DNA from: Pedobacter glucosidilyticus
GTDB lineage: Bacteria; Bacteroidota; Bacteroidia; Sphingobacteriales; Sphingobacteriaceae
Direction: 5' to 3'
DNA: 64,000 nucleotides
NCBI RefSeq assembly: GCF_002483235.1
Contig: NZ_DLHN01000029.1
Span: 108,070-172,069, forward strand
Part shown: positions 1 to 8,107 of the stretch, piece after piece
How positions within the stretch are numbered: position 1 is the stretch's first letter
How the letters are laid out: every line of letters begins with the position of its first letter
The notes under the pieces: generated by a model
Databases searched by the model: none
The model's input: the letters and a program-made list of their open reading frames with translations, nothing else
Told to the model about the DNA's origin: nothing
Position numbers and translations under genes: made by a program

Positions 1-1457
1 GTCCCTTGTGACTCATAAGCCCCAATATCAATTTGATTATCAACCCGGTTATTTCCTAATAAATCTATATTACCAAATGCCACCAAATTATACAAGCTAT
101 TATTACCAGCATTAACTGCGCTACTGTTTGGTTCAACCTTAAAATCTTTAGTATTGATATTTAAAAATTGTGGATCAGTATTGATTAAATTAACAGGAGG
201 TGTTGTAAAAGCCAGCTGATTGGTGCTGTTTAAAATACTATTATTCAAAGTTGAGGATAAAGGAGCTGTATTCACATTGGTAATAGCATTTTGAATAGGA
301 TTATCTGTCCAAATAATACTATTATTTAGGGCGATACTTTTAGCAGAATTAACCTCAATTAATGTCCCGTTAGTGTTATATAAAGTTGAGTTAATAATGT
401 TCAAATCTGATTCTTTATTGTAAACAGCAGCTCTATCATTATCGTAAAACAAAGAATTAATGATGGTAGATTTAGCTCCTAACAATAACCCTACAGCACT
501 TCCATTACCAGTAGATGCAAAGCCAGCAGTTGTACTATTATCTTTGAATATACATCGGTTAATAATTAATTCGCCCAATTTATACCCACAAATTGCTCCG
601 CCAGTTGCGCCATTTGTACCTCCTTGAAAAAAATTATTTACTGAATTTCCTTCGAAATAGCTATTATAAATATTCGCCTTATATTCACCAGTATTTACCC
701 CATCATAATAGAAAAAAAGTGCTCCGCCTTGGTAATTACACCTATTATTTATAAAACTACAATTTTGTATTTCTATTGATTCTGATCCGAGATTAAAGGC
801 CAATACTGCAATTGCCCCTCCTCCTGCTGTTGAAAAATTATCTATAAATTTACAATTGTTTATGGTAGGTGTATTATTAAGGTTTAAATCATCAGCCGCA
901 ATAAATAAAGCGCCTCCCCAATATCTAGGATAAATATTATTATAAACAAGTCCTGAATTTGCATTACCTCCTGTGATGGTAAATCCATCAACAACTAAAG
1001 AATTATTTAGACTCTGCCCAACTGGGGTAACTATAGACAACACATGATAAGAATTATCTATAGCACTTGTATTATCACCCAAATTTCCACTCAGTATGGT
1101 TTCGTTATTACTAATATTTCTTTGAGAAAGGGCGGTTTCTGTACCAGCAAATCCCCCATAAAGTTTGATATTTTTTTTAATCAAAAAAGTCTTATCTCTA
1201 TCATTAGATGCTGGATTTGAAAAGTCAGAAGCATCTCTTATCGCTATAAGACTACTTGGTAGGTATGTACCAGAAGCAACCCAAATCTCATCATTTTCAA
1301 TAGAGAGGTCTATCATCGCTTGCAAATCTGAAGAGGCGTTTACCCAGCTGCTACCATCGGCAGTACCAGAAGCAACGGATTTTACATACCTAATGGTTTG
1401 TGCAGATATTTTGGTAAAAGATAGGCAAACGATAAATAGCGTAAATATTTTTTTCAT
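1..1457 (-). CDS. Secreted polymorphic outer-membrane-repeat / parallel beta-helix protein (partial, 3' end beyond window)
   Basis: The reading frame is open from an ATG at 1457 down to base 1, so the C-terminus lies outside the window. The N-terminus (MKKIFTLFIVCLSFTKISAQ) is a signal peptide ending at a typical A-Q cleavage site. It is followed by RYVKSVASGTADGSSWVNA, the opening seen in Bacteroidetes surface proteins with chlamydial-type polymorphic membrane protein repeats. Further on are repeated short motifs such as NCKFIDN, NCSFINN and GGAIC, plus a final DPQFLN...NAGNN...D..GAYE stretch that normally ends the beta-helix. A cell-surface or secreted adhesin-like role is inferred; a T9SS sorting domain would be expected past the window edge but cannot be seen. 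It is divergent from the AraC-type gene at 1603. Confidence 0.85.
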   Translation of the reverse strand, partial: MKKIFTLFIVCLSFTKISAQTIRYVKSVASGTADGSSWVNASSDLQAMIDLSIENDEIWVASGTYLPSSLIAIRDASDFSNPASNDRDKTFLIKKNIKLYGGFAGTETALSQRNISNNETILSGNLGDNTSAIDNSYHVLSIVTPVGQSLNNSLVVDGFTITGGNANSGLVYNNIYPRYWGGALFIAADDLNLNNTPTINNCKFIDNFSTAGGGAIAVLAFNLGSESIEIQNCSFINNRCNYQGGALFFYYDGVNTGEYKANIYNSYFEGNSVNNFFQGGTNGATGGAICGYKLGELIINRCIFKDNSTTAGFASTGNGSAVGLLLGAKSTIINSLFYDNDRAAVYNKESDLNIINSTLYNTNGTLIEVNSAKSIALNNSIIWTDNPIQNAITNVNTAPLSSTLNNSILNSTNQLAFTTPPVNLINTDPQFLNINTKDFKVEPNSSAVNAGNNSLYNLVAFGNIDLLGNNRVDNQIDIGAYESQG

Positions 1458-1479
1458 ATTTAGTTGAATTTGATTTACT

Positions 1480-1487
1480 CAAAATTA
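1480..1487 (-). promoter_or_regulatory. Bacteroidetes -7 promoter box for the beta-helix gene
   Basis: Read on the minus strand this is TAATTTTG, matching TAnnTTTG, 22 bases before the ATG at 1457. No clear TTTG -33 box lies at the usual 19-base spacing, which would fit a promoter that needs an activator. Confidence 0.45.
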
Positions 1488-1512
1488 TAGCGCACACAGT
1501 CGAAATGTTTAC

Positions 1513-1547
1513 CCAAAACGCATTTTGATTTATCCAAAACGCATTTT
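1513..1547. promoter_or_regulatory. Candidate AraC-type operator: 14-bp direct repeat phased by 21 bp
   Basis: The 14-mer CCAAAACGCATTTT occurs exactly at 1513-1526 and again at 1534-1547, a start-to-start distance of 21 bp, or two helical turns. This is the geometry of AraC-family half-sites. It lies between the beta-helix gene and the AraC-type regulator, upstream of the -7 box at 1480-1487, so the nearer half-site would sit around the -40 to -50 region of that promoter. Binding is inferred. Confidence 0.5.
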
Positions 1548-1602
1548 TTTGAAATTTTCCTATATATTTAAAACAAAAACCTTCCGAAAAATTTAATTAA
1601 AT

Positions 1603-2580
1603 ATGGAAACGCCAATACTCGTAGAAGAATTAAAAGATTACCCTTTTGATGAGGTAACCAGATTAAATTGTGAGGATGATATGCTCAAATTTAAGGCTCC
1701 TGTTTTAGGCGAAAGTCATACTGCATTAATTCCATTAACTCCTGGTATTTTATTAGCTTATTATGCTGGAAAACCTGAAGAAACTTATCAAATGAGATAC
1801 AGCCAATATTTTCAGGATAAAATTTTAATCAGTCTAATGCTTTCTGGAAACTCAACCCATCATCTACAGGGTAATTTAGAAGTAAACCTTAAAAAAAATC
1901 AATCTTTTATTTATGCCATTAAAGAAGATGGTAAACTATCTGTAGTAGAGTATAAAAAATCAAAGCGTTTTGAAGTAGCTTCGCTAATATTCGATCAAGA
2001 AGCCTTTCATCTATGCTTAGATAAATTCTTTGATAAAACTCAAAAGAAAGAAAAAGAAGCTTGTTTAAAAGCATTCTTTTCTGGTAAGCAACCTGGCGAA
2101 TTGTTTGATATTACCAATGAAGTAAACCTTATTATCAAACAAATTTTAAGTTGTAGGCTTATTAAAAATTTTAGAAGAGTTTATTTGGAGTGTAAAGCCT
2201 ATGAATTAATGGCTTACTATTTCCAGTCTATCTCCTTTGTAAATAATTCTGAAATATACTTCTCTGCAGATGATATAAAGAAGCTTCAAGGAATTAAAAG
2301 CGATTTAAGCACTTATGATTTGGAAGATATTTCTGTAGAAAACTTATGCAAAAAGTATGGGATAAATAGATTTAAACTTACATCAGGTTTTCAAAGTCTA
2401 TTTAACGTATCTATCATAAAATTTTATCGCAAACAAGTTTTACAAAGAGCATTTAATGATATCAAAGAAAATAGAATAAGTATAACTGAAGCCGCTTTGA
2501 AATATGGGTATAACACCCCACAATCCTTTTCAAGAGCCTTTTTCAAAGAATTTCAAATCAGACCAAGTGCAATTTCTTAG
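1603..2580 (+). CDS. AraC-family transcriptional regulator
   Basis: A 325-residue protein with an AraC-type double helix-turn-helix at the C-terminus (about residues 225-325). The first helix-turn-helix lies around DISVENLCKKYGINRFKLT. The second ends in the family signature ITEAALKYGYNTPQSFSRAF followed by F-x-I-R-P-S, the usual end of these proteins. The N-terminal 200 residues form an unrecognised sensing domain, similar in layout to the poorly characterised N-terminal half of many Bacteroidetes AraC proteins. It is divergently placed from the secreted beta-helix gene at 1457, and a phased direct repeat lies between them, so local regulation is likely. The effector is unknown. Confidence 0.9.
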   Translation: METPILVEELKDYPFDEVTRLNCEDDMLKFKAPVLGESHTALIPLTPGILLAYYAGKPEETYQMRYSQYFQDKILISLMLSGNSTHHLQGNLEVNLKKNQSFIYAIKEDGKLSVVEYKKSKRFEVASLIFDQEAFHLCLDKFFDKTQKKEKEACLKAFFSGKQPGELFDITNEVNLIIKQILSCRLIKNFRRVYLECKAYELMAYYFQSISFVNNSEIYFSADDIKKLQGIKSDLSTYDLEDISVENLCKKYGINRFKLTSGFQSLFNVSIIKFYRKQVLQRAFNDIKENRISITEAALKYGYNTPQSFSRAFFKEFQIRPSAIS

Positions 2581-2657
2581 TCTAAACTTAAGTCAGAAGA
2601 AAAAAAAGATTTTAGCTTAAATTTTGATAAAACTATCACAACGTACTAACATAAAAA

Positions 2658-2697
2658 AAGAGGCTATCTCAAATATTAATTTTTGAAATAGCCTCTT
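2658..2697. terminator. Bidirectional intrinsic terminator
   Basis: AAGAGGCTATCTCAAA at 2658-2673 pairs with TTTGAAATAGCCTCTT at 2682-2697 with one mismatch. It is flanked by A-rich and T-rich tracts, so it can serve the regulator at 1603-2580 and transcripts coming from the right. Confidence 0.75.
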
Positions 2698-2710
2698 TCT
2701 ATTTTATCGG

Positions 2711-2788
2711 TTATTAATCAATAACATTCACTTTAATCATATTCGTTTTTCCTTTTTTCTCAATCGGGATAGACGCTGTGTTGATGAT
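2711..2788 (-). pseudogene. Detached duplicate of the pyk 3' end (23 codons plus stop)
   Basis: Bases 2716-2788 are identical over 73 bp to 3515-3587, the end of the pyruvate kinase gene. Similarity continues a few bases further with one change, which turns the TGA stop into TAA. The copy therefore keeps the last 23 codons of pyk in frame with a stop but has no upstream gene. The two copies are 799 bp apart and flank the lipoprotein gene at 2807-3205. The terminator at 2658-2697 lies just beyond it, as would be expected if this had been the original end of pyk. Confidence 0.85.
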
Positions 2789-2806
2789 AAAGTAGTATAA
2801 CTTATT

Positions 2807-3205
2807 TCAAAGCGCCTCAGAATCTTCTATAATTACGCAGTTAGCATCAACTAGATCTATATCTAGTGAATATTCAGGCAAAGGACCACAAATTGTTGGT
2901 AAAATTTGGTCGTCAGGTGTTTTTATTACATCGTTAACCTTCAAATAGATTATTTTGCCTACAGTATAATCACTTGGTAAACTCCTGACTGCATAAGACT
3001 TTTGATATTTTATACCTTCGTCCCCAATCCATTTAGAATTTGGTAAACTGGGACTCCCTTTCATAACTTGGATAACCCCACCGCAACCAGTAGATTTATT
3101 AAGTACCTTTGCTCGGTAGCAATTGTCTTTAAGGTTATCAGACTTCTCACAACTAGACAATGTTATTGTGTAAAACACAGCGAAATAAGCAATTAGATTT
3201 TTCAT
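2807..3205 (-). CDS. Small secreted lipoprotein of unknown function
   Basis: A 132-residue protein with a signal peptide (MKNLIAYFAVFYTITLSS) and a lipobox cysteine at residue 19 followed by EKSDN. It is therefore probably a membrane-anchored lipoprotein. The mature part has several cysteines and a pattern (V-L-N-K, C-G-G-V-I-Q, W, Y-x-x-x-Y-A-V-R-S-L-P-S-D-Y, I-Y-L) that lines up with the protein at 9140-9535, so the two look like distant paralogs. No known domain is recognised. It sits between the two copies of the pyk tail, which suggests it arrived or was rearranged after pyk was in place. Confidence 0.7.
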   Translation of the reverse strand: MKNLIAYFAVFYTITLSSCEKSDNLKDNCYRAKVLNKSTGCGGVIQVMKGSPSLPNSKWIGDEGIKYQKSYAVRSLPSDYTVGKIIYLKVNDVIKTPDDQILPTICGPLPEYSLDIDLVDANCVIIEDSEAL

Positions 3206-3512
3206 AAAGTATAGACTTTTTAAGTTTTGGAAAATAATAGTTCATCACCTTTATCTTAATAAAACGATAGATTTTTATTAAAAAGAATCTAGTTTAACAA
3301 TAGTAGCAGCAGTATGATGTTTTTCTTTTTAAAGCCAATAATTTAAAATATTTTTTTTTCATTAACAAATAACTTTAAAAATAATTACACTTTCTAAAAT
3401 CAGATACACTTTTAGAAGCTTATTTTAGCCTCTTTATGAAAAGAATCCTAATATTTTAAACAAAAAAACCCAACTTTTCGGCTGGGTTTTTCTTTATATA
3501 AACGCTAATTTA
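3206..3512. other. Intergenic region between pyk and the lipoprotein gene
   Basis: This 307-bp AT-rich gap holds the promoter region of the lipoprotein gene on its left and the pyk terminator on its right (3462-3492). I see no reading frame or RNA gene in it. Confidence 0.6.
3462..3492 (-). terminator. Intrinsic terminator after pyk
   Basis: AAAACCCA and TGGGTTTT pair around a ten-base loop. On the minus strand the hairpin follows the pyk stop by about 20 bases and is followed by a T run. Confidence 0.75.
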
Positions 3513-4943
3513 TCAATCAATAACATTCACTTTAATCATATTCGTTTTTCCTTTTTTCTCAATCGGGATAGACGCTGTGTTGATGATGATATCGCCAGAC
3601 TCAATTAACTTCTCTGCTTTTAAGATTTTGTTAACCTCGCTAATGGTGGTATCGGTACTATCAAACTTATCATAGTAAAAACCTCTTACTCCCCAAAGTA
3701 AACTTAGGGTGTTTAACAAATTACGGTTTGATGTAAAAATATAAGTACCTGCTTTTGGTCTATGACTACAGATTTGGAAAGCAGTATATCCAGAAGATGT
3801 CATCGCAACAATACCTTCTGCATTGGTTTTATCTGCTAAAAATACGGCAGAGCTACACACTGCATCAGCCATATAAGTTGGACAGCTCTCGTCTAATTCT
3901 TTGTTTTTGTAATACGGATAAGAAGTATTTTCAACATGGTTGATGATTTTGCTCATCGTCTCGATAACAATCAATGGAAACTCACCTACAGAGGTTTCAC
4001 CACTTAACATCACTGCGTCTGCACCGTCTAAAACAGAGTTTGCAACGTCATTCACTTCAGCTCTGGTAGGACGCGGAGTAGTAATCATACTCTCTAACAT
4101 CTGCGTAGCAACAATTACAGGTTTTGATGCTTTATTACATTTCTGAGCAATCATTTTCTGCAAAACAGGAACCTCTTCCATTGGCATTTCAACACCTAAA
4201 TCTCCACGGGCAACCATTACACCATCTGTAACTTCAATAATAGCGTCTATATTATCAATGGCTTCTGGTTTCTCAATTTTGGCAATTACCCTAGAAGTTT
4301 TACCACTTCTGCTAATGATACGCTTTAAATCTATAATATCTTCTGCTTTTCTTACGAAAGATAAACCAATCCACTCCACATCATTTGCCAATGCAAAATC
4401 AAGATTTACCAAATCTTCTTCAGTTAAAGAAGGGATAGAAACTTTCGTATTTGGAAGGTTTACACCTTTTCTACTGGTTAAAATACCACCATGTAAAACC
4501 TCACAAATAACGGTATCTTTTCTGTTGGTTTCAACCACACGCATTTGCAATTTACCATCATCCAATAAGATAATTTCTCCTGCTTTTACATCCTGAGGGA
4601 AGGTTTCATAAGTGATATAAATTTGGTTATCATCACCTATACACTCATTGGTTGTAATTTTAATTTGTGTACCATTAATCAGGTTAATACCACCATCTTT
4701 TACTAAACCAATTCTAATCTTTGGACCTTGTAAATCTGCCAAAATACCAACATTGGTTTTATATTTTTGATTGATTTCTCTGATAATATCAATCACTTTT
4801 TGATGATCTTCTGCTTTGCCATGAGAGAAATTTAATCTACAAACATCAACTCCGGCTTTAATTAAGGATAATAAAACGTCTTTATTTGAAGTAGCCGGAC
4901 CTAAAGTAGCTACGATTTTGGTTCTTTTTTGAACAATTTTCAT
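3513..4943 (-). CDS. pyk: Pyruvate kinase
   Basis: Converts phosphoenolpyruvate and ADP to pyruvate and ATP, the last step of glycolysis, in the cytosol. The 476-residue length is normal. The N-terminus has the family start RTKIVATLGPATS and the substrate-binding VCRLNFSHG. The active-site segment with the catalytic lysine is VIAKIEKPEAIDNID, and MVARGDLGVEMP is the metal-binding signature. The C-terminal domain ends in KTNMIKVNVID. The upstream gene on the same strand is the IPExxxVDY gene, as is common in Bacteroidetes, and a terminator follows at 3462-3492. The last 73 bases are duplicated at 2716-2788. Confidence 0.97.
   Translation of the reverse strand: MKIVQKRTKIVATLGPATSNKDVLLSLIKAGVDVCRLNFSHGKAEDHQKVIDIIREINQKYKTNVGILADLQGPKIRIGLVKDGGINLINGTQIKITTNECIGDDNQIYITYETFPQDVKAGEIILLDDGKLQMRVVETNRKDTVICEVLHGGILTSRKGVNLPNTKVSIPSLTEEDLVNLDFALANDVEWIGLSFVRKAEDIIDLKRIISRSGKTSRVIAKIEKPEAIDNIDAIIEVTDGVMVARGDLGVEMPMEEVPVLQKMIAQKCNKASKPVIVATQMLESMITTPRPTRAEVNDVANSVLDGADAVMLSGETSVGEFPLIVIETMSKIINHVENTSYPYYKNKELDESCPTYMADAVCSSAVFLADKTNAEGIVAMTSSGYTAFQICSHRPKAGTYIFTSNRNLLNTLSLLWGVRGFYYDKFDSTDTTISEVNKILKAEKLIESGDIIINTASIPIEKKGKTNMIKVNVID
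3515..3587. repeat. Direct repeat copy within pyk 3' end (pair of 2716-2788)
   Basis: This is the resident copy of the 73-bp perfect direct repeat. The distance to the second copy is 799 bp and the repeat contains coding sequence, so it is a segmental duplication, not a regulatory motif. Confidence 0.9.
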
Positions 4944-5131
4944 TTGCTTTTTTTATTTTTTTAATGGTTATGAAGCATTCATGATATAAAATTATATCCT
5001 TCTGGAATAATTAGCAAAATCATGATGATCTCATATATTTTTCTGATTTTTTGGTTTAACTATTTTTTGAATCTACATAAAGATTCTAATTCAAAAGTAG
5101 TGTATTTTTTACACCAACTCAAATTCATCTG

Positions 5132-5548
5132 CTAAAAAATAAGATTTTCCTTAGATTTTAGCTTCCTAGGATTCACTTCTACAGCTACCTGAATGTCTTC
5201 TATCCGCTTCAATCCTTCCAGAAAAAAACTCAAATCTTCATCATCAATAAACTCTTTAATCAGCACAAAATAATCGGTTTCTTTAAGTTCTGGTACCAAA
5301 TATCCCCCTAAACCTTTATTAGCAATAAGGTAATATGCTGGTGCAAACTCATCCACATGATACAAGTAACGAGAATAATACTTCGTGTCCAAACCAGTGT
5401 AGGTAATCTCTAAATCTTCTATTTTTTCGAACTCAAATTGTAAGTTTTTATTGATCTGATAGCACAGTCTATAGTCCTTAAGCGGAGACGTTATAGAGAT
5501 TAAGATGAAATCAAAATCAAGTTCTAGCTTTAAAAATTTCTTATTCAA
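5132..5548 (-). CDS. IPExxxVDY family protein
   Basis: A 138-residue Bacteroidetes-specific protein of unknown function. The segment YLVPELKETDYF, around residues 81-92, is a variant of the IPExxxVDY signature that names the family. The start LKLELDFDFILISITSPLKDYRLCYQ is typical of members. It lies directly upstream of pyk on the same strand and divergent from acpP, the usual gene neighbourhood. A cytosolic role is likely because there is no signal peptide. The function is not known and the neighbourhood does not define it. Confidence 0.85.
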   Translation of the reverse strand: MNKKFLKLELDFDFILISITSPLKDYRLCYQINKNLQFEFEKIEDLEITYTGLDTKYYSRYLYHVDEFAPAYYLIANKGLGGYLVPELKETDYFVLIKEFIDDEDLSFFLEGLKRIEDIQVAVEVNPRKLKSKENLIF

Positions 5549-5629
5549 TATAATTAAGTTTAATTTAGCACTGGAAACCTTAAATAAACCGGCTTGCTTT
5601 TTGTCAAAATTAGAGGAAAAACAAAAAGG

Positions 5630-5660
5630 TTTGATATTTAATAGAATTTATTTTTCTTTG
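5630..5660 (+). promoter_or_regulatory. Promoter for acpP-fabF
   Basis: TTTG at 5630-5633 and TTTCTTTG at 5653-5660 are separated by 19 bp, the standard -33/-7 spacing of Bacteroidetes. The -7 box deviates from TAnnTTTG only at its second base. The acpP ATG follows 34 bases later. Confidence 0.6.
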
Positions 5661-5693
5661 CACAGAATTAATTAACCATTAAAATAGAGTATT

Positions 5694-5930
5694 ATGTCTG
5701 ATATCGCTTCAAGAGTAAAAGCAATCATCGTTGAAAAATTAGGTGTTGACGAGAATGAGGTAACACCAGAGGCATCTTTCACCAACGATCTTGGTGCTGA
5801 CTCGTTAGACACCGTTGAACTAATCATGGAATTTGAAAAAGAGTTTAACGTGGCTATCCCAGACGATCAGGCTGAAACCATCAGTACTGTTGGCCAGGCT
5901 ATCGCTTACTTGGAAAAAAATGTAAAGTAA
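5694..5930 (+). CDS. acpP: Acyl carrier protein
   Basis: A 78-residue acidic acyl carrier that holds growing fatty acid chains on a 4'-phosphopantetheine arm. The attachment site is Ser37 in the motif [16 protein letters not shown]. Length and composition are standard for the family. It is followed after 20 bases by fabF, forming the conserved acpP-fabF pair of fatty acid elongation. A good -33/-7 promoter lies at 5630-5660, fitting a highly expressed gene. Confidence 0.98.
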   Translation: MSDIASRVKAIIVEKLGVDENEVTPEASFTNDLGADSLDTVELIMEFEKEFNVAIPDDQAETISTVGQAIAYLEKNVK

Positions 5931-5950
5931 TTTAACTCTTAACCTAATAG

Positions 5951-7204
5951 ATGGAGCTAAAGAGAGTTGTTGTAACAGGACTAGGTGCGCTTACCCCGAT
6001 TGGTAATACCGTTGAAGAATATTGGAACGGTTTAATCAACGGAGTAAGCGGTGCCGCTCCTATTACTCGTTTTGACACAGAGAAGTTCAAGACAAAATTT
6101 GCTTGTGAGCTGAAGAATTTTGTCGCTGAAAATTATCTCGACAAGAAAGAAGCCCGTAAATTAGATCCGTTTGTACAGTATGCACTAGTTTCTACTGAGG
6201 AAGCTGTAAAAGACGCTGGATTAGATTTTGAAAAACTTAATACCAACAGAATCGGAGTGATCTGGGGAGCTGGTATTGGTGGTTTAAAAACTTTTTTGGA
6301 TGAAATTACTGATTTTGCAAAAGGCGACGGAACACCAAGATTAAATCCCTTTTTTATTCCTAAAATGATTATTGATATTGCCGCAGGGCATATCTCTATC
6401 AAATATGGTTTAAGAGGTCCTAACTTCGCATGTGTTTCTGCATGTGCTTCTTCTACCAACGCTTTAATAGATGCTTTTAACTACATCAGGTTAAATAAAG
6501 CAGATATTATTGTTTCTGGTGGTTCAGAGGCTATCATTAATGAAGCTGGTATAGGCGGATTTAATGCGATGCATGCACTTTCTACCAGGAATGACGATCC
6601 TCAAACTGCTTCTCGTCCGTTTGACTTAGACAGAGAAGGTTTTGTTGCCGGTGAAGGTTCTGGAACCATCATTTTAGAAAGTTTAGAGCATGCAAAAGCA
6701 AGAGGTGCCAAAATTTACGCCGAAATAGTTGGTGGCGGCATGAGTGCCGATGCAAACCACATTACTGCACCACACCCAGAAGGGCTTGGCGCTAAATTGG
6801 TAATGCAAGGTGCACTAGACGATGCTGGCTTAACCACTGCAGATATTGATTATATTAATGTTCACGGAACATCAACCCCACTAGGTGATATTAGCGAAAC
6901 AAAAGCTATTGGAAGTCTTTTTGGTGAAGATGCTTATAAACTGAATATTAGTTCAACAAAATCAATGACAGGTCACCTATTAGGTGCTGCCGGAGCAGTG
7001 GAGTCTATAGCTTCTATTTTAGCCATTAAGCATGGCATAGTGCCTCCAACAATCAATCATTTTACAGATGATCCTGCTTTTGATCCTAAGTTGAATTTTA
7101 CTTTTAATAAAGCTCAGAAAAGAGAAGTAAGGGCAGCATTAAGTAATACTTTTGGCTTTGGTGGACATAACGCATCGGTAATCTTTAAAAAGTACGAGGA
7201 TTAG
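5951..7204 (+). CDS. fabF: Beta-ketoacyl-ACP synthase II
   Basis: Condenses malonyl-ACP with acyl-ACP in fatty acid elongation. The 417-residue protein has the complete Cys-His-His triad: Cys165 in VSACASSTNA, His305 in NVHGTSTPLGD and His342 in KSMTGHLLGAAGA. The start RVVVTGLGALTPIGN and the end SNTFGFGGHNASVIFKKY are family hallmarks. It follows acpP closely and precedes rnc, the usual Bacteroidetes order. Confidence 0.97.
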   Translation: MELKRVVVTGLGALTPIGNTVEEYWNGLINGVSGAAPITRFDTEKFKTKFACELKNFVAENYLDKKEARKLDPFVQYALVSTEEAVKDAGLDFEKLNTNRIGVIWGAGIGGLKTFLDEITDFAKGDGTPRLNPFFIPKMIIDIAAGHISIKYGLRGPNFACVSACASSTNALIDAFNYIRLNKADIIVSGGSEAIINEAGIGGFNAMHALSTRNDDPQTASRPFDLDREGFVAGEGSGTIILESLEHAKARGAKIYAEIVGGGMSADANHITAPHPEGLGAKLVMQGALDDAGLTTADIDYINVHGTSTPLGDISETKAIGSLFGEDAYKLNISSTKSMTGHLLGAAGAVESIASILAIKHGIVPPTINHFTDDPAFDPKLNFTFNKAQKREVRAALSNTFGFGGHNASVIFKKYED

Positions 7205-7268
7205 TTATTTAAAACTGTTGCGTTTCTGTAAATCTATACATTCATGAATACGTACAGCGCTTAAATAA

Positions 7269-7997
7269 ATGCCCTTATCAAGAATCTATAAATTACACCT
7301 TTCTCCTGACCGTAAATACGTTAAGGCGCTAAAGAATTTATTAGGATTTGTGCCTGGAAACCTTTCTTTATACAAGATGGCTTTCAGGCACAGATCTATT
7401 GCTTTAGGCATCAAACGTGGCGGAAAAAACAGTAATGAAAGATTAGAATTTTTAGGCGATGCCATTTTAGGAGCCGTTGTTGCCGAAGTGCTTTTTAAAA
7501 TGTACCCTTACAAAGAAGAAGGCTTTCTTACAGAAATGCGCTCTAAAATTGTAAGTAGGGTAAATTTAAACCAATTGGGCAAAAAACTAGGTTTTAACGA
7601 GCTGATAGAATTTGACCCTACCACCGTAAACATTACCTCAAAACAAAGTTCTTTATTGGGCGATGCCTTTGAAGCTTTAATTGGAGCCGTTTATTTAGAT
7701 AAAGGTTATAATTTCACCAAAGATTTCCTTATCCAAAGGATTATCAAGCCTCATATTGATATCCACACTTTAGAACAAACCGAAACCAATTTCAAAAGTA
7801 AGTTGATAGAGTGGTGCCAAAGGCACTCTAAAGATATTGTGTTTGAACTTATCCCCAACCAGGAGGGAGATAATGCAAAACTTTTCTCTATACAGGTGCT
7901 TATTGATAACGAACCTATGGCAACCGGTATAGATTTTAATAAGAAAAGTGCTGAAAAACTAGCCGCAGAAAAAACTTGCGAGCTATTAGCCATCTAA
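7269..7997 (+). CDS. rnc: Ribonuclease III
   Basis: Double-strand-specific endoribonuclease that processes rRNA precursors and structured RNAs. The signature NERLEFLGDAILG lies around residues 57-69, and the second acidic cluster is in LLGDAFEALIGAVYLDKG. A double-stranded-RNA-binding domain follows from about residue 175 and ends in KKSAEKLAAEKTCELL. At 242 residues the length is normal. It is downstream of fabF by 64 bases and probably cotranscribed. Confidence 0.96.
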   Translation: MPLSRIYKLHLSPDRKYVKALKNLLGFVPGNLSLYKMAFRHRSIALGIKRGGKNSNERLEFLGDAILGAVVAEVLFKMYPYKEEGFLTEMRSKIVSRVNLNQLGKKLGFNELIEFDPTTVNITSKQSSLLGDAFEALIGAVYLDKGYNFTKDFLIQRIIKPHIDIHTLEQTETNFKSKLIEWCQRHSKDIVFELIPNQEGDNAKLFSIQVLIDNEPMATGIDFNKKSAEKLAAEKTCELLAI

Positions 7998-8067
7998 GCA
8001 TCTTGTTATTTCATCTCTCTTTGATGTCATAAACTGCTTTAAGTTTTAACTTCCTGTTTAATCTTGT

Positions 8068-8075
8068 TATTTTTG
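8068..8075 (+). promoter_or_regulatory. -7 promoter box for metA
   Basis: TATTTTTG matches TAnnTTTG and stands 32 bases before the metA ATG. The -33 element is weak (a T run near 8044-8047). Confidence 0.4.
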
Positions 8076-8107
8076 CCGCTTAAATAAGCAGAAAAGCGAA
8101 ATAGTAT

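Noticed and set aside
1165..1467. Plus-strand open frame of 100 codons
   Set aside because: It lies antisense to the clear beta-helix protein gene, whose minus frame has a signal peptide and family motifs.
3755..4596. Several plus-strand frames over pyk
   Set aside because: They are antisense shadows of a full-length, well-conserved enzyme.
7998..8107. Possible SAM riboswitch before metA
   Set aside because: The gap is only 110 bases and shows no long stem arrangement or conserved riboswitch core.
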